DNA of 64,000 bases from Ophiostoma sp. CBS 140.51 (GCA_029298735.1 JANSLP010000047.1:93929-157928); one strand, 5' to 3'. Counted from the first letter of the stretch, positions 47,375 through 58,734 are shown. Notes: generated from the sequence alone by a model not told the origin. Numbers and translations are program-made.

Positions 47375-49567
47375 GGTTGCTGTTGTTTGTCGACGTCGTC
47401 GAGGGGGTATATATTTTGGAAAAAGAAAACTCAAAAGAAACGCTGTATATTTCTATGCGCAAAAGTGTCCCGGTCCTATCTAGGAGGAGAGGGAAGGAAG
47501 GAGGAGGAAGACAAAAGAGGAGGAGGGAAGAAGAAAGAAGAAGAAAAAAGAAGGAACCCAGAAAGAGATATGAGGAGTAAAAAGGAGGGGGAGGGCAGGC
47601 AGGTTTTATTGTATGGTTACTTCTTCTGGGAAAGGAAAAAGGAGAACAATGCGGAGGGAGAGGAGGAGGCCCCAGATAATATATGTGTGCTTGTGTCTTA
47701 GTTCGATGTGGATATCGATTGGAGATATTAGTGGAACCCTGTTGAGTGTTTCTTTTTTCTTTTTATTTTTATTCTTTTTATTCTTTTTGAGAGGTACTCT
47801 ATTACTCGTTACTACCATTCCTGGCTCTATCTACTTGGGGGAAGTGTTGCGGCCGTTGTACAAGGCGCGGAAAGAATTCTACGTTGCTCATAAGTTCGAA
47901 GTAACCGTCAGCAAGGACGTAAACATGAACACAGGACATGAAAAAAACTGACGATCTCATTGACAAGAACGGAGCAGGAGGACCTGAAAGGAGCAGCAGG
48001 AACAAACAAGTGGTCCGATGCTGTGTATTCTCGAATGTCCAGATCTGGACTGAGATCATGACAAAGAGGGCTGGCCAAGGTGAACCCCAGTGAATGGCAG
48101 GCCCTGCAGGACAGAATCACAGAGATAGCGATCGAATCAGTGGCACGCCATGGGCTGACTGCTGGGCATGACGGCGGGCTCTCGTACCACTGACATATTC
48201 TCTCCAGCGACTGCTTTTCCAGAAGGCCATAGTCATGACGGCTACGCTTTTACTCGTTTCCCTTGGGGGAAGTAGCATGGGGTGGGGGCTAGAACAGAAA
48301 CACAGAAAAAGACTGGGCAGGTACAAAGACATGGGCAGAGTGTGGACGACTGACTAGTGTAAAGAAGAGGCATGTCGGAGGCGCGGGTACCGGCAAGTCG
48401 GAACGGACTTGGGTGTCCTTATCGTTTTGTCCCCCTTTCTGTGAAGTTATGTCAAGGTAAACGCATATCAACCAGCCCAGGGTCTCGTTTTACTAAGGAA
48501 CCGGTGTCCTGGACGACGTGAGCATGTCGGTTTCCGTACTCCGTGTGTTTCTCCAGACCTTTTTTTTTCTGGCTTAATCTCTGGCCTTTTTTTTGTTAGT
48601 TTACTTTAACCACAAAGACCCCAGAGGTCAGTAGGTATGGTTGGGCATACGCGAAGGTGGTCTGCAGGTGCTTTTTCTGGAGCCTTTTGTTGCTGTTGGT
48701 GTCGTTTTGGTGTCATTTGGTTCCATTTGGTGCCCCTCCACCGGACCATTTTCACCCGGATAATAACCCAAAACGGCAATTCCACACCAGGCACAGGGCC
48801 AGCCGGGGGCAACTGGCAACATGATTCAAGCACAGACGAGGTTCGACTGCACAGAAAACAGACCAAAGAGACAGAAGACTCAAGGCTAGTGCCCCATAGT
48901 CAGGAAGAAACAGATCCCCTCTAGCCCCAAGATTTACCGGCCAGACGACGCTAGCCTGTTGGAGCGTTGGATGTGCATTTCCGAAGAGGACGGCAGACGG
49001 CCTTGGGGAGGAAAGGAAGACAAACGACCAGAAAAAAAGGAATGGCCGAACAAGAGAAAGAAGATCGGTAGTACCCGTGGAGCAAAAGACTGTCACGCCA
49101 AGGCAAGGCCACACGGGGGGCAAAAGTGAAAAGGGGACCAGGAAAAGACACAGACACATTTGGGCCACACGGAAGCTTTGTCCGTGGCTTTTCCTGGAGT
49201 GCGGAGTTCGTTACGCTGGGCGGAGGACGAGAGGAGAGATTGGGAGAGACGCAACAGAGTGAGGAGGGGCAGGAAAAGAAGAGGATACTGTTGATGGGGG
49301 CGAAAGGCAAACTACATTAAGACCCATGGGGTACGCAACACGGGGCCTCGTGGATACGATTTTATCTTATCAGCAGTTGAGGGGAGGACGAAGAGCAGAT
49401 GGTGGCAGAGAAAGAGACAAGAGGGCGAAGATGACAGCAGTTGTTGAAATCTCACATTCCGGATGATGGCATTCTGGTGCAACTCGAAAACGTGCCCAGG
49501 GTGCCACGGTCTGACTGCAGAAAGCCACAATGACGGGACGAAGGCTAAACACCGCCCTTGGCATGTC

Positions 49568-49595
49568 GTGAATTCAAATTCATCGTTGAATTCAC
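49568..49595. repeat. 10-bp perfect inverted repeat
   Basis: GTGAATTCAA (49568-49577) and TTGAATTCAC (49586-49595) are reverse complements with an 8-base spacer. It lies 13 bases before a CCAAT box. Confidence 0.85.
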
Positions 49596-49776
49596 CTCGA
49601 TCATCAGCCAATCAATTTCTTCGATTCGTTCTTCAACATCTCAGCCTATTTTGATTTTCATTTCTTCATCTGACTCTCTCTTCTCTTTCTCAATTTACTA
49701 TTGCTTTCCTCCCATTCTTCAGACTCTGCCTCACGAGTCATGGGAGCTGCCCACATCGTGGCGGGACTGTGGACCT

Positions 49777-49792
49777 CAAACGACGTCGTTTG
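49777..49792. repeat. 16-bp perfect palindrome
   Basis: CAAACGACGTCGTTTG reads the same on both strands and centres on GACGTC, the core of bZIP (CRE-like) sites. One such palindrome is expected by chance in a window this size. Confidence 0.85.
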
Positions 49793-51267
49793 TGGGGACG
49801 AAAGTCCATTGACTTTGGCGGTGTGGCAGGGGTTTGGCTTTCTTTTGCAGCGGCCTGGGACGTGGGGAAAATGTTTCCCGGGGAAGGGAGGGGCGGAAAA
49901 TGATTCAGTAGTCCCACAAATTGTGCGGAGAAAGTGCCCATGAGGCGCGCTCAGAAGGCGGGGAGGCACGACCTGCCTTTTCTTCTCTCCCTCTGTGCCT
50001 TTTGGTGTTGGAGTAGGACGGCTGTGTTGTACATATTTATCACATATATTTTATATGTGTTGAAGAGGTACATTTGGGGTACCTTGCGGTTGTGAGTCGC
50101 CGCTGCCTCAACCAGGTACTCGTCCTCTCTCATTGATTGACTTCCACAACAGGAAGGGGCAACGTCTTGCGCACTTTCCTCCTCAAGATACTCCGTACTT
50201 TTTGCGAGGCATCAGGGTCTTCAAAAAAAAAAAATGGAAAGACAACTCGCACCCACCCCGCATGGTCTCGCGCGCAACTGCCCCTGACTGCTTCCTTCTT
50301 CGACCTAATGACGCTCTACGAGGGGCGCCAATGCACTCCGTCGAGCTTCGAGAAAGGAGAACAAACGCCGCGCGCGGACTTACACACTATTGGAGGCGAA
50401 CGAACGAGTCAGGTCGTCTGGGGCAGCCTGATGGCTGCTCGCGGGGTTGCTTTTGCGATGATTCAACATGCGAGAGCAATGACGCTCTTCAAACGCTTCT
50501 TTTGGAAATTGCATCGCAAAATCGTAGATGGAAGGAGCGACCCAACAACAAATGGCGAGAGCAATCCTGGGTCGCAGCTTCCTGTTCCTGAATTCAAACC
50601 ACAAGCCTTCTCTGTTTGCCCTTTCCTTGCAATTCGTGTACTCCACGCGTTTGTCACGTTTTGTCCACACATTTCTTAATTTCCCCACGTATTTTACGTT
50701 CTTGTGTTCGCGACTCGCTCTCTCGCGCTTTCGAGTCCATTTATTTATGAGATTTATCATGGCACAGCAAATACGGTTCTGCACCGCATGTCCCCTTCCG
50801 TTCACCGGATAAGCTGCTTCCCACGACCCAGGCACCCAAACAGGCACAGCTCTTGTCGCAGAAAAAGAAGGAAAGAGCTAGAGGAAGATGTTTGCCCGCA
50901 ACAGGAAGGGGCGCCCAGCACATGCGCGCCTCCCCCTCCCACAATGCGGTCCCCCACTTTTTTTTGTTGGTGTTAGTCCCTCCTACGTTTGACCAAAGCT
51001 CTCCAGAGAGGGCAGGAGGGCAGGAGGGGTATTGTTTTGCCAGCAAGGCCGCGCCTTCCTTATTTGCTTCTTGAAGACGAGGGCCTGCCATTAATAGTTG
51101 AGAGGGGCAACCTGATTTGGATCGAGTACACAAAACACATCACGACATCTAAAAAATACCTTTCTCTTGCCATCCCGAAGACGCTTCTTTCACCCACGCA
51201 TACTCAGACATCTACATCACCAGAAGCCATCCTCTCCAAACAACACATCCCCAACACATTGATCGCC

Positions 51268-52602
51268 ATGGGTAACCACGCTCTTGTCTACGGTAAGTCA
51301 ACGGATGGAGGACTGACTCTTGACTCCAGCGAACGAGCTCGATGCTTCAGAGAGCTCCGTCTGGTCCTTTGGAGAACACCCTCCACCTCCAAAGCTCCTC
51401 TGCGGCCTCATCTACATACCCGAAGCACATGCTAACAATACACAGGTGCCAGCGGCATCACTGGCTGGGCCATTGTCAACGCCATCCTGGAGGGCTACCC
51501 GACGCCCGAGGACTTTGACAAGGTCACGGCCCTGACCAACCGTCCCCTGACCCCCGAGGCCGCCAACTGGCCCGCGTCGCCCAAGCTCAATGTTGTCAGC
51601 GGTGTGGACATCCTGACTGACAAGGGCCAGGAGGGCCTCGAGGCCGAGATGAAGGAGCGCGTCGCCGACATTGACACGGTTACGCATGTCTACTTCTTTG
51701 CCTACATTATGGACGCCGACCCTGCCAAGGAGGTCACGATCAACGTCGAGCTCATCAAGCGCGCCGTCACAGCCATCGAGAACCTGTCGCCCAAGCTCAA
51801 GTTTGTGGTTCTGCCCACGGGCACCAAGGCCTACGGCGTGCATCTGCTGCAGGAGAACTTCCCCTTCCACAACGACCTGCCGCTCAAGGAGTCCCTGCCT
51901 CGGATACCCGAGCCGTACGCCTCCCAAATGTTCTACTACGGCCAGACCGACATGCTGTCGGCCATGTCCAAGGGCAAGCCGTGGACCTGGTGCGAGATCA
52001 TGCCGGACGTGATCATTGGCTTTGTCCCCAATAACAACATCTACTGCTTGGCCCAGCAGCTCGGCACCTACCTGTCGCTGTACCGCGAGATTGAGGGCGA
52101 GGGTGCCGAGGTCCAGTTCCCTGGTAGCGAGATCTCGTGGAAGAACCTGTTCATTGAGAGCAGCCAGGACATTTGCGCCAAGGTGTCGATTGTTGCCTCG
52201 CTGCACCCCGAGAAGACGTCCGAGGAGCGCTACAACGCGGCCGACAGCAACAACGCGTCGTCGTGGAGCCAGAAGTGGCCCGTTATTGCCGCCTACTTTG
52301 GCCTCAAGGGTGTTGCCCCTCCTGCCGGTGGCCAGGGGCCCGACCCCGTTAACTACCTGGCGGACCACTTTGAGCAGTGGACGGCGCTGGAGAAGAAGCA
52401 CGGCCTCAAGAGCGGCCGCGTGGGCAGCCATCGGGCGTTTGGCGGCTTTGCCTACTTTATCATGACGATGCTCAACTTCGACCGGCAGATGGACATGACC
52501 AAGTGCTTCGAGATGATGGGCAAGGACAAGGTCGAGTACACCACCAAGGACGCCTTCTACACGGCCTTTGACCGCTTCCGCGCCGCCAAGATTATCCCGT
52601 AA
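51268..52602 (+). CDS. PRISE-type NAD(P)-dependent reductase (progesterone 5-beta-reductase/iridoid synthase-like SDR), one intron
   Basis: Exon 1 has 25 bases (51268-51292). The intron (51293-51445) has GTAAGT, branch GCTAAC and ACACAG, and exon 2 runs 51446-52602; the product is 393 residues. The splice falls inside the nucleotide-binding glycine motif, and only the joined form gives YGASGITGWA (GxxGxxG, residues 9-15), which confirms the model. Lys136 in LPTGTKAYG and the Tyr pair at 172-173 in MFYYGQTDML match the Lys/Tyr positions known from plant progesterone 5-beta-reductases. The family reduces C=C bonds of enones, and in plants also cyclises an enal (iridoid synthase). Fungal members sit in both catabolic and secondary-metabolite loci. 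Next to a Baeyer-Villiger enzyme, an enone intermediate is a sensible substrate (inference). Confidence 0.9.
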
Positions 52603-53916
52603 AGGGACAGTCTGCGAACAAAGGAAGCAGGAAAGGTTGAGAGAAGAAGAGAAGAAGACAAAGAAAGGAGGAAAGGGCTCACCGCCGCAAAGGCATGCAT
52701 TTACGACGTTTCAGATGACATCCTCACTGATTTATATGACATGACTGCCATCTAGCTTTGATAGCACCAGCATAGCAGTTCACACCAATATGAACCATTT
52801 ACATACAGTCCTAATTTGTTGGAGACCAATTGACTTGGGACAGTGAATCTAACTTTTCCATGCCGAGCTACCGGAATACCGAGATCAGATCTCCGTCACG
52901 AGTCAAGAAAGTCAACAAATATCAAGCCCAGTTTTCCAGAGAAGCGTCAATCGAACACCGCAATGAATAATTGCCTTTCCGCACCCCAGAGTGTGTAGTC
53001 TGGGGAAACGGTACAAAGGCAAAAAGATAAAACACATCAAGGGACACTTCCCCGCAAAACACCTTTTGGCCTTGGGATCTTCAAATTTTTGAGGAGAGGA
53101 ACTTGAGCGTCCAGAGTGGTTGAGATGGGGTTGTTCCTGATAGATACTTATGATTTGTATGTATTCTGGTGTCAAACATAGGTACCTAACCGCGGCAATG
53201 AAACGAGGGGGAAGTTAACAGCCGCAGGGGACAGAGTGGGCCTTGTGCCTTAGTGATTGAAACGGTGGCTGGCGCCAACCCCAGCGCTGTCCCTGCCCCG
53301 GAATGCGCTGTGTCCACTGTATTTTATGTATGGGGAACGGGCAGACGGCGTCGGCTAAAACACAACACGTTCTCATAGCAAAGCGTAAGAGAAAGGGTAG
53401 ACTGCAGAATCAGAAGCCAAAGAGACTATTTTCACTCAGAGCCGTATCCAAAAAGATGTCTTGAGGCCCCATATTGTGAGGCTAGCAGGTGGCCAAGATT
53501 GCAGCTAGGAATTGGAATGTCTCTAAGTCGCTGTAAATTAGGGGATTAGTGGAAGTCCAGGCGGTCTTGCGTCTCCTCGGCACAAACCGCAGAATTGGGG
53601 AAGGAACGAACGACCGGCCTCCGCCCTTTGCTTGGGCCATTGTGGTCTGTCTCCTCTCTGAGTGTCTCTCTCACTCCCTTCTTTTGTATCTAGCTCTATT
53701 TTATTATTTTTGTCTTTCTTCTTTATTTATCTTGACCTCTCCCCATATTTACTTTCCATCTCCATCCCATCTCACTTTTTTCCTCTTCCTTTTGAATTCC
53801 GTTCTCCATCTCACATCTTCTTTTTTTTCATTTCTTCTCACATCTCGACATCCTCTTCCTCGTATTCCAACAACGTCCTAACTTTTTCAACCTCCTCACC
53901 CTCCTCCTCATTCACC
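52603..53916 (+). promoter_or_regulatory. Intergenic and promoter of the acyl-CoA dehydrogenase gene
   Basis: The left part is the 3' UTR of the reductase gene and AT-rich spacer. From about 53640 the plus strand is strongly C/T-rich up to the start codon at 53917. The frame stays open through this leader, but the translation there is a Phe/Ser/Leu-rich run produced by the C/T bias, not protein. Confidence 0.5.
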
Positions 53917-55269
53917 ATGTCCGTCCCAGTCTCCGTCTTCGACGGCCCCGCGTTCCAGCGGATACCCGTCTGGGTCCAGCAGAAGCTGTCGCCGCTTGCC
54001 GTCCAGAAGATCCAGGATGTCTACGACTTTGTCGAGAACGAGGTCATCCCCCGCGAGCAGGTCATGCGCCAGCAGCTCGCCAGCAAGCGCTGGGCCATCC
54101 CGCCCGTCATGCACGAGCTGCGCGAGAAGGCCAAGCAGAAGGGCCTTTTCAACCTGTTCCTGCCCAACCACTTCAAGGAGAGCCCCGGTCTGACCAACCT
54201 CGAGTACTCGTGCTGCGCCGAGATTATGGGCCGCTGCTACTGGGCTCCGCAGACTATGAACTGCCACGCCCCCGAGACGGGCAACATTGAGCTACTGGCC
54301 AAGTACTGCAACGAGGAGCAGAAGGAGAAGTGGCTCAAGCCGCTGATGGAGGGCACGGCGTCGTCGGCCTACTCTATGACGGAGCCCGATGTGGCCAGCT
54401 CTGACGCCACGCAGATTAGCATCCAGATCCGCCGCGAGGGCGACGAGTACGTCATCAACGGCCGCAAGCTGTACGGCAACTGCCTGTGGAACAAGGACTT
54501 GAGCTTTTACATCCTGATGGGCTGCTCTGACCCGGACAACGAGGACCGCTGGAAGCGCCACACCATGCTGCTCGTCCCCTGCGACACCCCCGGCATCACC
54601 CAGGTCCGCAACCTGACCATTATGGGCTACGACTGGGCCCCCGAGGGCCACGGCGAGTACCTGTACAAGGACGTCCGTGTCCCCGCTGCCAACGTCATTC
54701 TGGGCGAGGGTCGCGCCTTTGAGATTGCCCAGGGCCGTCTGGGCCCCGGCCGCATCCACCACTGCATGCGTCTGCTCGGCCAGTGCGAGCGTGCCTACGA
54801 GCTCGCTCTCGTCCGCTGCCAGGACCCCCGCAAGAAGCCCCGTGGCAAGTTCATTGGCGAGTTTGACAGCAACATTGAGCGCATTGCCCAGATGCGCATG
54901 GAGATTGACGGCGCCCGTCTTGTGGTCCTGTCGGCTGCCGACACCATGGACGTCCGTGGCAACAAGGCCGGTAAGCGTGCCATTGCCCAGAGCAAGGTCC
55001 TCGTGCCGCACCTGGCCACGCAGATCATCGACGAGTGCATGCAGATCTACGCCGGTCAGGGCCTGACCCAGCACACGCCCCTGCCCGAGATGTGGACGTA
55101 CGCCCGTTTCGTGCGTGTGGCCGACGGCCCCGATGCTGCCCACCGGCACCAGGTCGGCCGTGAGGAGATGAAGACGGCTGGCAAGTTCATTGAGCGTCTG
55201 CGGCAGACGAACGAGAAGGCCAAGGCCTTTACGGAGCAGTACGGCTTTAAGTACGAGTCGTTTGACTAA
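53917..55269 (+). CDS. Acyl-CoA dehydrogenase, ACAD10/11-like
   Basis: Single exon, 450 residues; the ATG in TTCACCATGTCC was chosen because everything upstream is C/T-rich leader. The N-terminal helical domain is about residues 1-130, with CCAEIMGRCYWAPQTMNC. The FAD/substrate motif AYSMTEPDVASSDATQ begins near 152. The middle beta domain and C-terminal helices end with QIYAGQGLTQHTPLPEMW and RVADGPDAAHRHQV, the pattern I associate with the ACAD10/11 branch rather than classical short- or medium-chain enzymes. These flavoproteins oxidise acyl-CoA to the 2-enoyl-CoA; ACAD11 relatives act on branched or 4-hydroxy acyl-CoAs. The C-terminus (YESFD) is not PTS1, and no clear mitochondrial presequence is seen. 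It lies between the reductase and SDR genes. Confidence 0.92.
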   Translation: MSVPVSVFDGPAFQRIPVWVQQKLSPLAVQKIQDVYDFVENEVIPREQVMRQQLASKRWAIPPVMHELREKAKQKGLFNLFLPNHFKESPGLTNLEYSCCAEIMGRCYWAPQTMNCHAPETGNIELLAKYCNEEQKEKWLKPLMEGTASSAYSMTEPDVASSDATQISIQIRREGDEYVINGRKLYGNCLWNKDLSFYILMGCSDPDNEDRWKRHTMLLVPCDTPGITQVRNLTIMGYDWAPEGHGEYLYKDVRVPAANVILGEGRAFEIAQGRLGPGRIHHCMRLLGQCERAYELALVRCQDPRKKPRGKFIGEFDSNIERIAQMRMEIDGARLVVLSAADTMDVRGNKAGKRAIAQSKVLVPHLATQIIDECMQIYAGQGLTQHTPLPEMWTYARFVRVADGPDAAHRHQVGREEMKTAGKFIERLRQTNEKAKAFTEQYGFKYESFD

Positions 55270-56239
55270 GAGGTGAGACTTGAGTGAAGGTTGTTGAAAA
55301 GAAACTTTAAAGCGTGTATCATCTGTGTTTATTTTCTCTTCTTTTTTGTTCTTTTTTGTTTACTATCTTGTCAATTTCTACGGTACATGGGACGAACATC
55401 GATCTTGTTAGACTACAATCAATACCTTGTAAATAAATCGCAACCATAATGTTCTGTTCAACAAACATGATGCAAACACGGTGATCTGAGTGTTACTGGA
55501 GCGTGTGGATTAGCTAGCCTCAATGGACTGCCTCACTTTGAAGCTCGGCTCAATGCTACTTTGCCAGCTGTCTTCTCCTCACTTTTTTTAGCTGCCATTG
55601 TTTTGCTTTTCAGTTCTCCAATTCACCTGTCCTCTTTTAAATTTTTCCTCCTCTTGACCTCGTACTGTTGGCTGTTAAAGTACCATACAGCCCTGTCCAC
55701 ACACTGTAAATACTTTGTACACTTGCCTCTGTCTGTTGTTTTCCCGGAAATAGTTAGCCACTAACACCACCTTCTGATAAGATAGCTCGGCAAGACGGCC
55801 TCTCAGTTTTCCTTTCTTTCTGACTCTCTTTCTTCCCCTGTATCCTAGCTTACCCCACAGTTGGAGTAAAGGGACAGAGGGACAAGAAAAAGAGGCACTC
55901 TTCGCCACCGCCTTTACAGATCGTCGAACTACGCCCAGCCAGCCTCTCAAAAAACGTGAGATATTACCCCGGCTTTGCAAGGCTTCTGATTCTGCTCCGT
56001 GGCCGGCTTCAAGTGCTCTGCTCTAAAGATACGTTCACTGAGTAAGTGGGCAGCAGAAACATCACGCGTTTGATCACGAGAATGCCTTGGAAAGAAGAAT
56101 CACGATCTAAAGTAAACAGAAGAAATGCATTTTTAAAAATACGCTACATGACCAATGCCATAGAAGAAAAATAAACAGAAACTAGATCAATGTACAGAGT
56201 GTCTCTCACAGACCATCATCTCACCAGCCCAACTTTTGT
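55270..56239. other. Tail-to-tail intergenic region
   Basis: Between the ends of the convergent acyl-CoA dehydrogenase and SDR genes. It contains T-rich runs suited to 3' UTRs and no gene. Confidence 0.5.
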
Positions 56240-57091
56240 TTACAGCTTTGTCAGACGGCCCGCAGATAACCGTGCACCGCCGTCGACCGAGATGTCCTCG
56301 CCGTTGACGTAGCGGCCGGCAGCCGACGACAAGAACACAGCCAGACCAGCAATGTCCTCGGGCCGGCCCAGACGGCCCATCGGATTGTCCTTGCTCAGCT
56401 CCTCCTCACCGCCCAGGTTCTTGATCAGGCCCTGTGCCAGCTTCGAGGGGAAGAAACCGGGCGCAATAATATTGGATGTAATGTGGCGCGGGCCCAGCTC
56501 AATGGCCAGGTTGCGGCCCAGGTGGTTGGCGGCGGCCTTGGACACCGAGTACATAATGGTGCCCGTAGCACCAACGTGCGGCACGTTAGTGCCGGCCGTC
56601 GAGCTGATGATAATGACACGGCCGGGGTCCTCGAGGGTGGCGCGGCCTTCGAGCAGCGGCAGGCTCTTCTGGACGAGCTCAAAGATACCGCGCACGTTGA
56701 GGTCCAGGATCTTGACGGACGAGTGCGGCGGCGCATCCTCGAAGCGCGAGCCCCACGAGGCCCCGGCGTTGCAGACCAGAATGTTGAGGCCCTTGGAGCC
56801 GACCAGATCCTTGACCTGGGCAACCAGCTTGACAATAGCGTCCGAGTCGCCGACGTTGGCAGCCAGGCCGACGGCGCGGCCCTTGATGCCGGGCAGCTTG
56901 TTGAGGCGCTCGACGGCTTGGTTAATGCCCTGCTCGCCCTCAAGCTTGCGCGCAGTCACAATGACCAGTGAAGCACCGGCGCGCAGGAAAGCCGTGGCCA
57001 TGTGCAGGCCGAGACCGCGCGAGCCGCCGGTGACGAGGGCAGTCTTGCCCTCGAGGGAGAAGAGAGAGTCGAAGTTGCGGAGTTCGGACAT
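56240..57091 (-). CDS. Classical short-chain dehydrogenase/reductase
   Basis: Single exon, 283 residues. All classical SDR marks are present: cofactor loop TGGSRGLG (21-28), CNAG (107-110), catalytic Ser in IISSTAG (163-164), YSVSK with Tyr181 and Lys185, APGFF, and a C-terminal VDGGARL. The basic Arg in TGGSRGLG and at VTARK suggests preference for NADP(H). It resembles fungal alcohol/3-oxoacyl reductases (RhlG/FabG-like) of about 280 residues. It ends in TKL, close to but not a canonical PTS1, so peroxisomal entry is possible. It shares a 1.6-kb divergent promoter region with the SKL-ending acyl-CoA ligase gene, which fits joint expression. Substrate unknown. Confidence 0.93.
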   Translation of the reverse strand: MSELRNFDSLFSLEGKTALVTGGSRGLGLHMATAFLRAGASLVIVTARKLEGEQGINQAVERLNKLPGIKGRAVGLAANVGDSDAIVKLVAQVKDLVGSKGLNILVCNAGASWGSRFEDAPPHSSVKILDLNVRGIFELVQKSLPLLEGRATLEDPGRVIIISSTAGTNVPHVGATGTIMYSVSKAAANHLGRNLAIELGPRHITSNIIAPGFFPSKLAQGLIKNLGGEEELSKDNPMGRLGRPEDIAGLAVFLSSAAGRYVNGEDISVDGGARLSAGRLTKL

Positions 57092-58734
57092 GATGGCGGT
57101 TGTGTGCGGTGGGAGGTGAAGGAGTTGGTAGGTGTGAGAGAAGAGAGAAAGTGATTGGAAAATTGATCAAACAAAGTGAAGTCGAAAGAGCTCCGTCAAA
57201 ATGTCAATCACAGGAAGCTGCGTGTTACTTTTTACAGGAAGGCAATTACAATCGCGCCTTCCGTGCAGCGTAACTTCTTTTCCCCAGTCGAGGCAGGTGC
57301 ATTCCTAGTGCTCTACTTCCCTCTTTCCCGTCCATCTCTCTCTTTCCTTTCTGTGCCTCTCCATATTATGGCTTGAACTGGCCAGGCCGTGTTAGTAGAG
57401 GGCCTCTCCACATGTTGATTCAGTAAAACCGGGGCGCGCGAATGGGGCGCCGGGGTGCACGCTACGACACACGCCACCTGGGACAGTGGTTCTTCCCCAG
57501 GTCCAGCTGCAACTTAATACCGTGGCAGTTGCCGGTTAGTTTGCAGGTTCGTTTGGCACCTCGGTGCCTCCTTCCCCAGTGTGTTCAGTGTGAACGAAGT
57601 TGACAGAGGGCTGCACCAAGAGGAAGGAGCGACTGGTCTCCAGCGTTCTCCAGCCACAGCCCATTGACCTTCGATTGCACCTTCTTTTCTTTGTTTCAAT
57701 GTATCTCTCCTTCCATCCCAAATTCACCCCTGTCTTTCCCCGCAGCCGACCTAACTCCGACGTCCCGAGGGCAAAACTGTAGCCTCCTTTCTCTCTCTCT
57801 CCTCCTCCCAACGACAACCACTAACCAAACAGACACTTACACCATTAACCCCAACAACCACGCGGAGTATGATGGCCGGCGAACGAGACACACACTGCCA
57901 GCTGGGCCAGTGGCCGTCACAGGAACAATTCTGCCCGCCGGTCCTCCCTGTTGACTCTGCTTCTCCAATTTCTCAATGGACCTCAGGACCTGTTTTTGTC
58001 TCCACCACTGGTCCTCGTCTTGAGTGAGATCCATTGGTGAAGGCCTCTCTCTGTCTCTCTCGTCGTCCGGTTGCAGCTCAATCTTCAGCCTGCCAGCCAA
58101 TCTTACTGTATTGCACTGCAGTCTTCCTTCCCTTCCAGCTCGCCCTCTCTTGCTCCGAGACGCCTACACTCCGCATTTCATGGCGGATTATAAGCAGATT
58201 TGTCTCATTCTTTACCTATATCTTCTCCTCTCCGCGTCTCAAGAGGGGTCTCTCTATTGCCGGATCTCCAGCTGGCTCCATTTTCCTGGCGGCTGGGTCC
58301 ATGAGCCGTTTCTCCTCCGCAATTCCTGGTACCTTTTCCGTGGCGAGTAGCCTGCTGGCCCATTGACCCCCGTCTTTTTTTGTCTCTCACTGTCTTTTAA
58401 GGCTCTTTGGGCTCTTTTGTTCTTTTTTTGTGCTGCACAGAAGCAGTGTTAGTCCTTCTTCTTTGGGTGCTACCTTACTACCTTTCACTACCTCGCTTTT
58501 CGTTTGCCTGGTCGGCTGCTATTGTGTTTTTCCCGTCACGGATTTTGCCTCCTCTGTTTCCCTTTTTCTTTTGAATCTTGTGTTTATCTTGTTCTTGACT
58601 CTTTTATATCATCCATTTTCTTATTTTCCTACATCGTGACGGCGAGATATTCTCCTGCTTCCACCCTCTATTGATACCCTTCCCCTACTCACCTTTCCCT
58701 CGTCGCCTCTCGCCCTCCTCTCCTCACCGCCAAA
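57092..58734. promoter_or_regulatory. Divergent promoter region between SDR and acyl-CoA ligase
   Basis: 1.6 kb carrying both promoters. The strongest local feature is a GC-rich block at 57431-57466, described separately. From about 57640 to the ligase ATG the plus strand is C/T-rich. Frames in it are short and unrecognised. Confidence 0.5.
57431..57466. promoter_or_regulatory. GC-rich compound element in the SDR/ligase promoter
   Basis: GGGGCGC occurs twice, 13 bases apart (57431 and 57444), the second extended to GGGGCGCC; TGCACGCTACG follows at 57456-57466. GGGGCGCC also occurs twice in the monooxygenase/reductase promoter region. TGCACGCTACG equals 11 of 12 bases of one arm of the inverted repeat at 39043. 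A binding function is inference. Confidence 0.3.

Larger units (their letters stand above)
47375..51267. promoter_or_regulatory. Divergent 3.9-kb region between monooxygenase and PRISE reductase
   Basis: It should hold both promoters. Features seen: a CCAAT box (49608-49612), a 10-bp inverted repeat (49568-49595), a 16-bp perfect palindrome (49777-49792), TACTCCGTA (50189-50197), and GGGGCGCC at 50322-50329 and again at 50908-50915. A 67-codon frame (49740-49943) follows the CCAAT box and a C/T-rich leader, but encodes nothing I recognise. The last 150 bases before 51268 are a C/A/T-rich leader. Confidence 0.45.

Noticed and set aside
51412..52431. 339-codon minus-strand frame across the PRISE reductase gene
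   Set aside because: Antisense shadow; the plus strand has the cofactor motif across a proper splice.
53662..53916. 85-codon N-terminal extension of the acyl-CoA dehydrogenase
   Set aside because: Phe/Ser/Leu-rich translation of a C/T-rich leader; not protein-like, and the family start fits ATG 53917.
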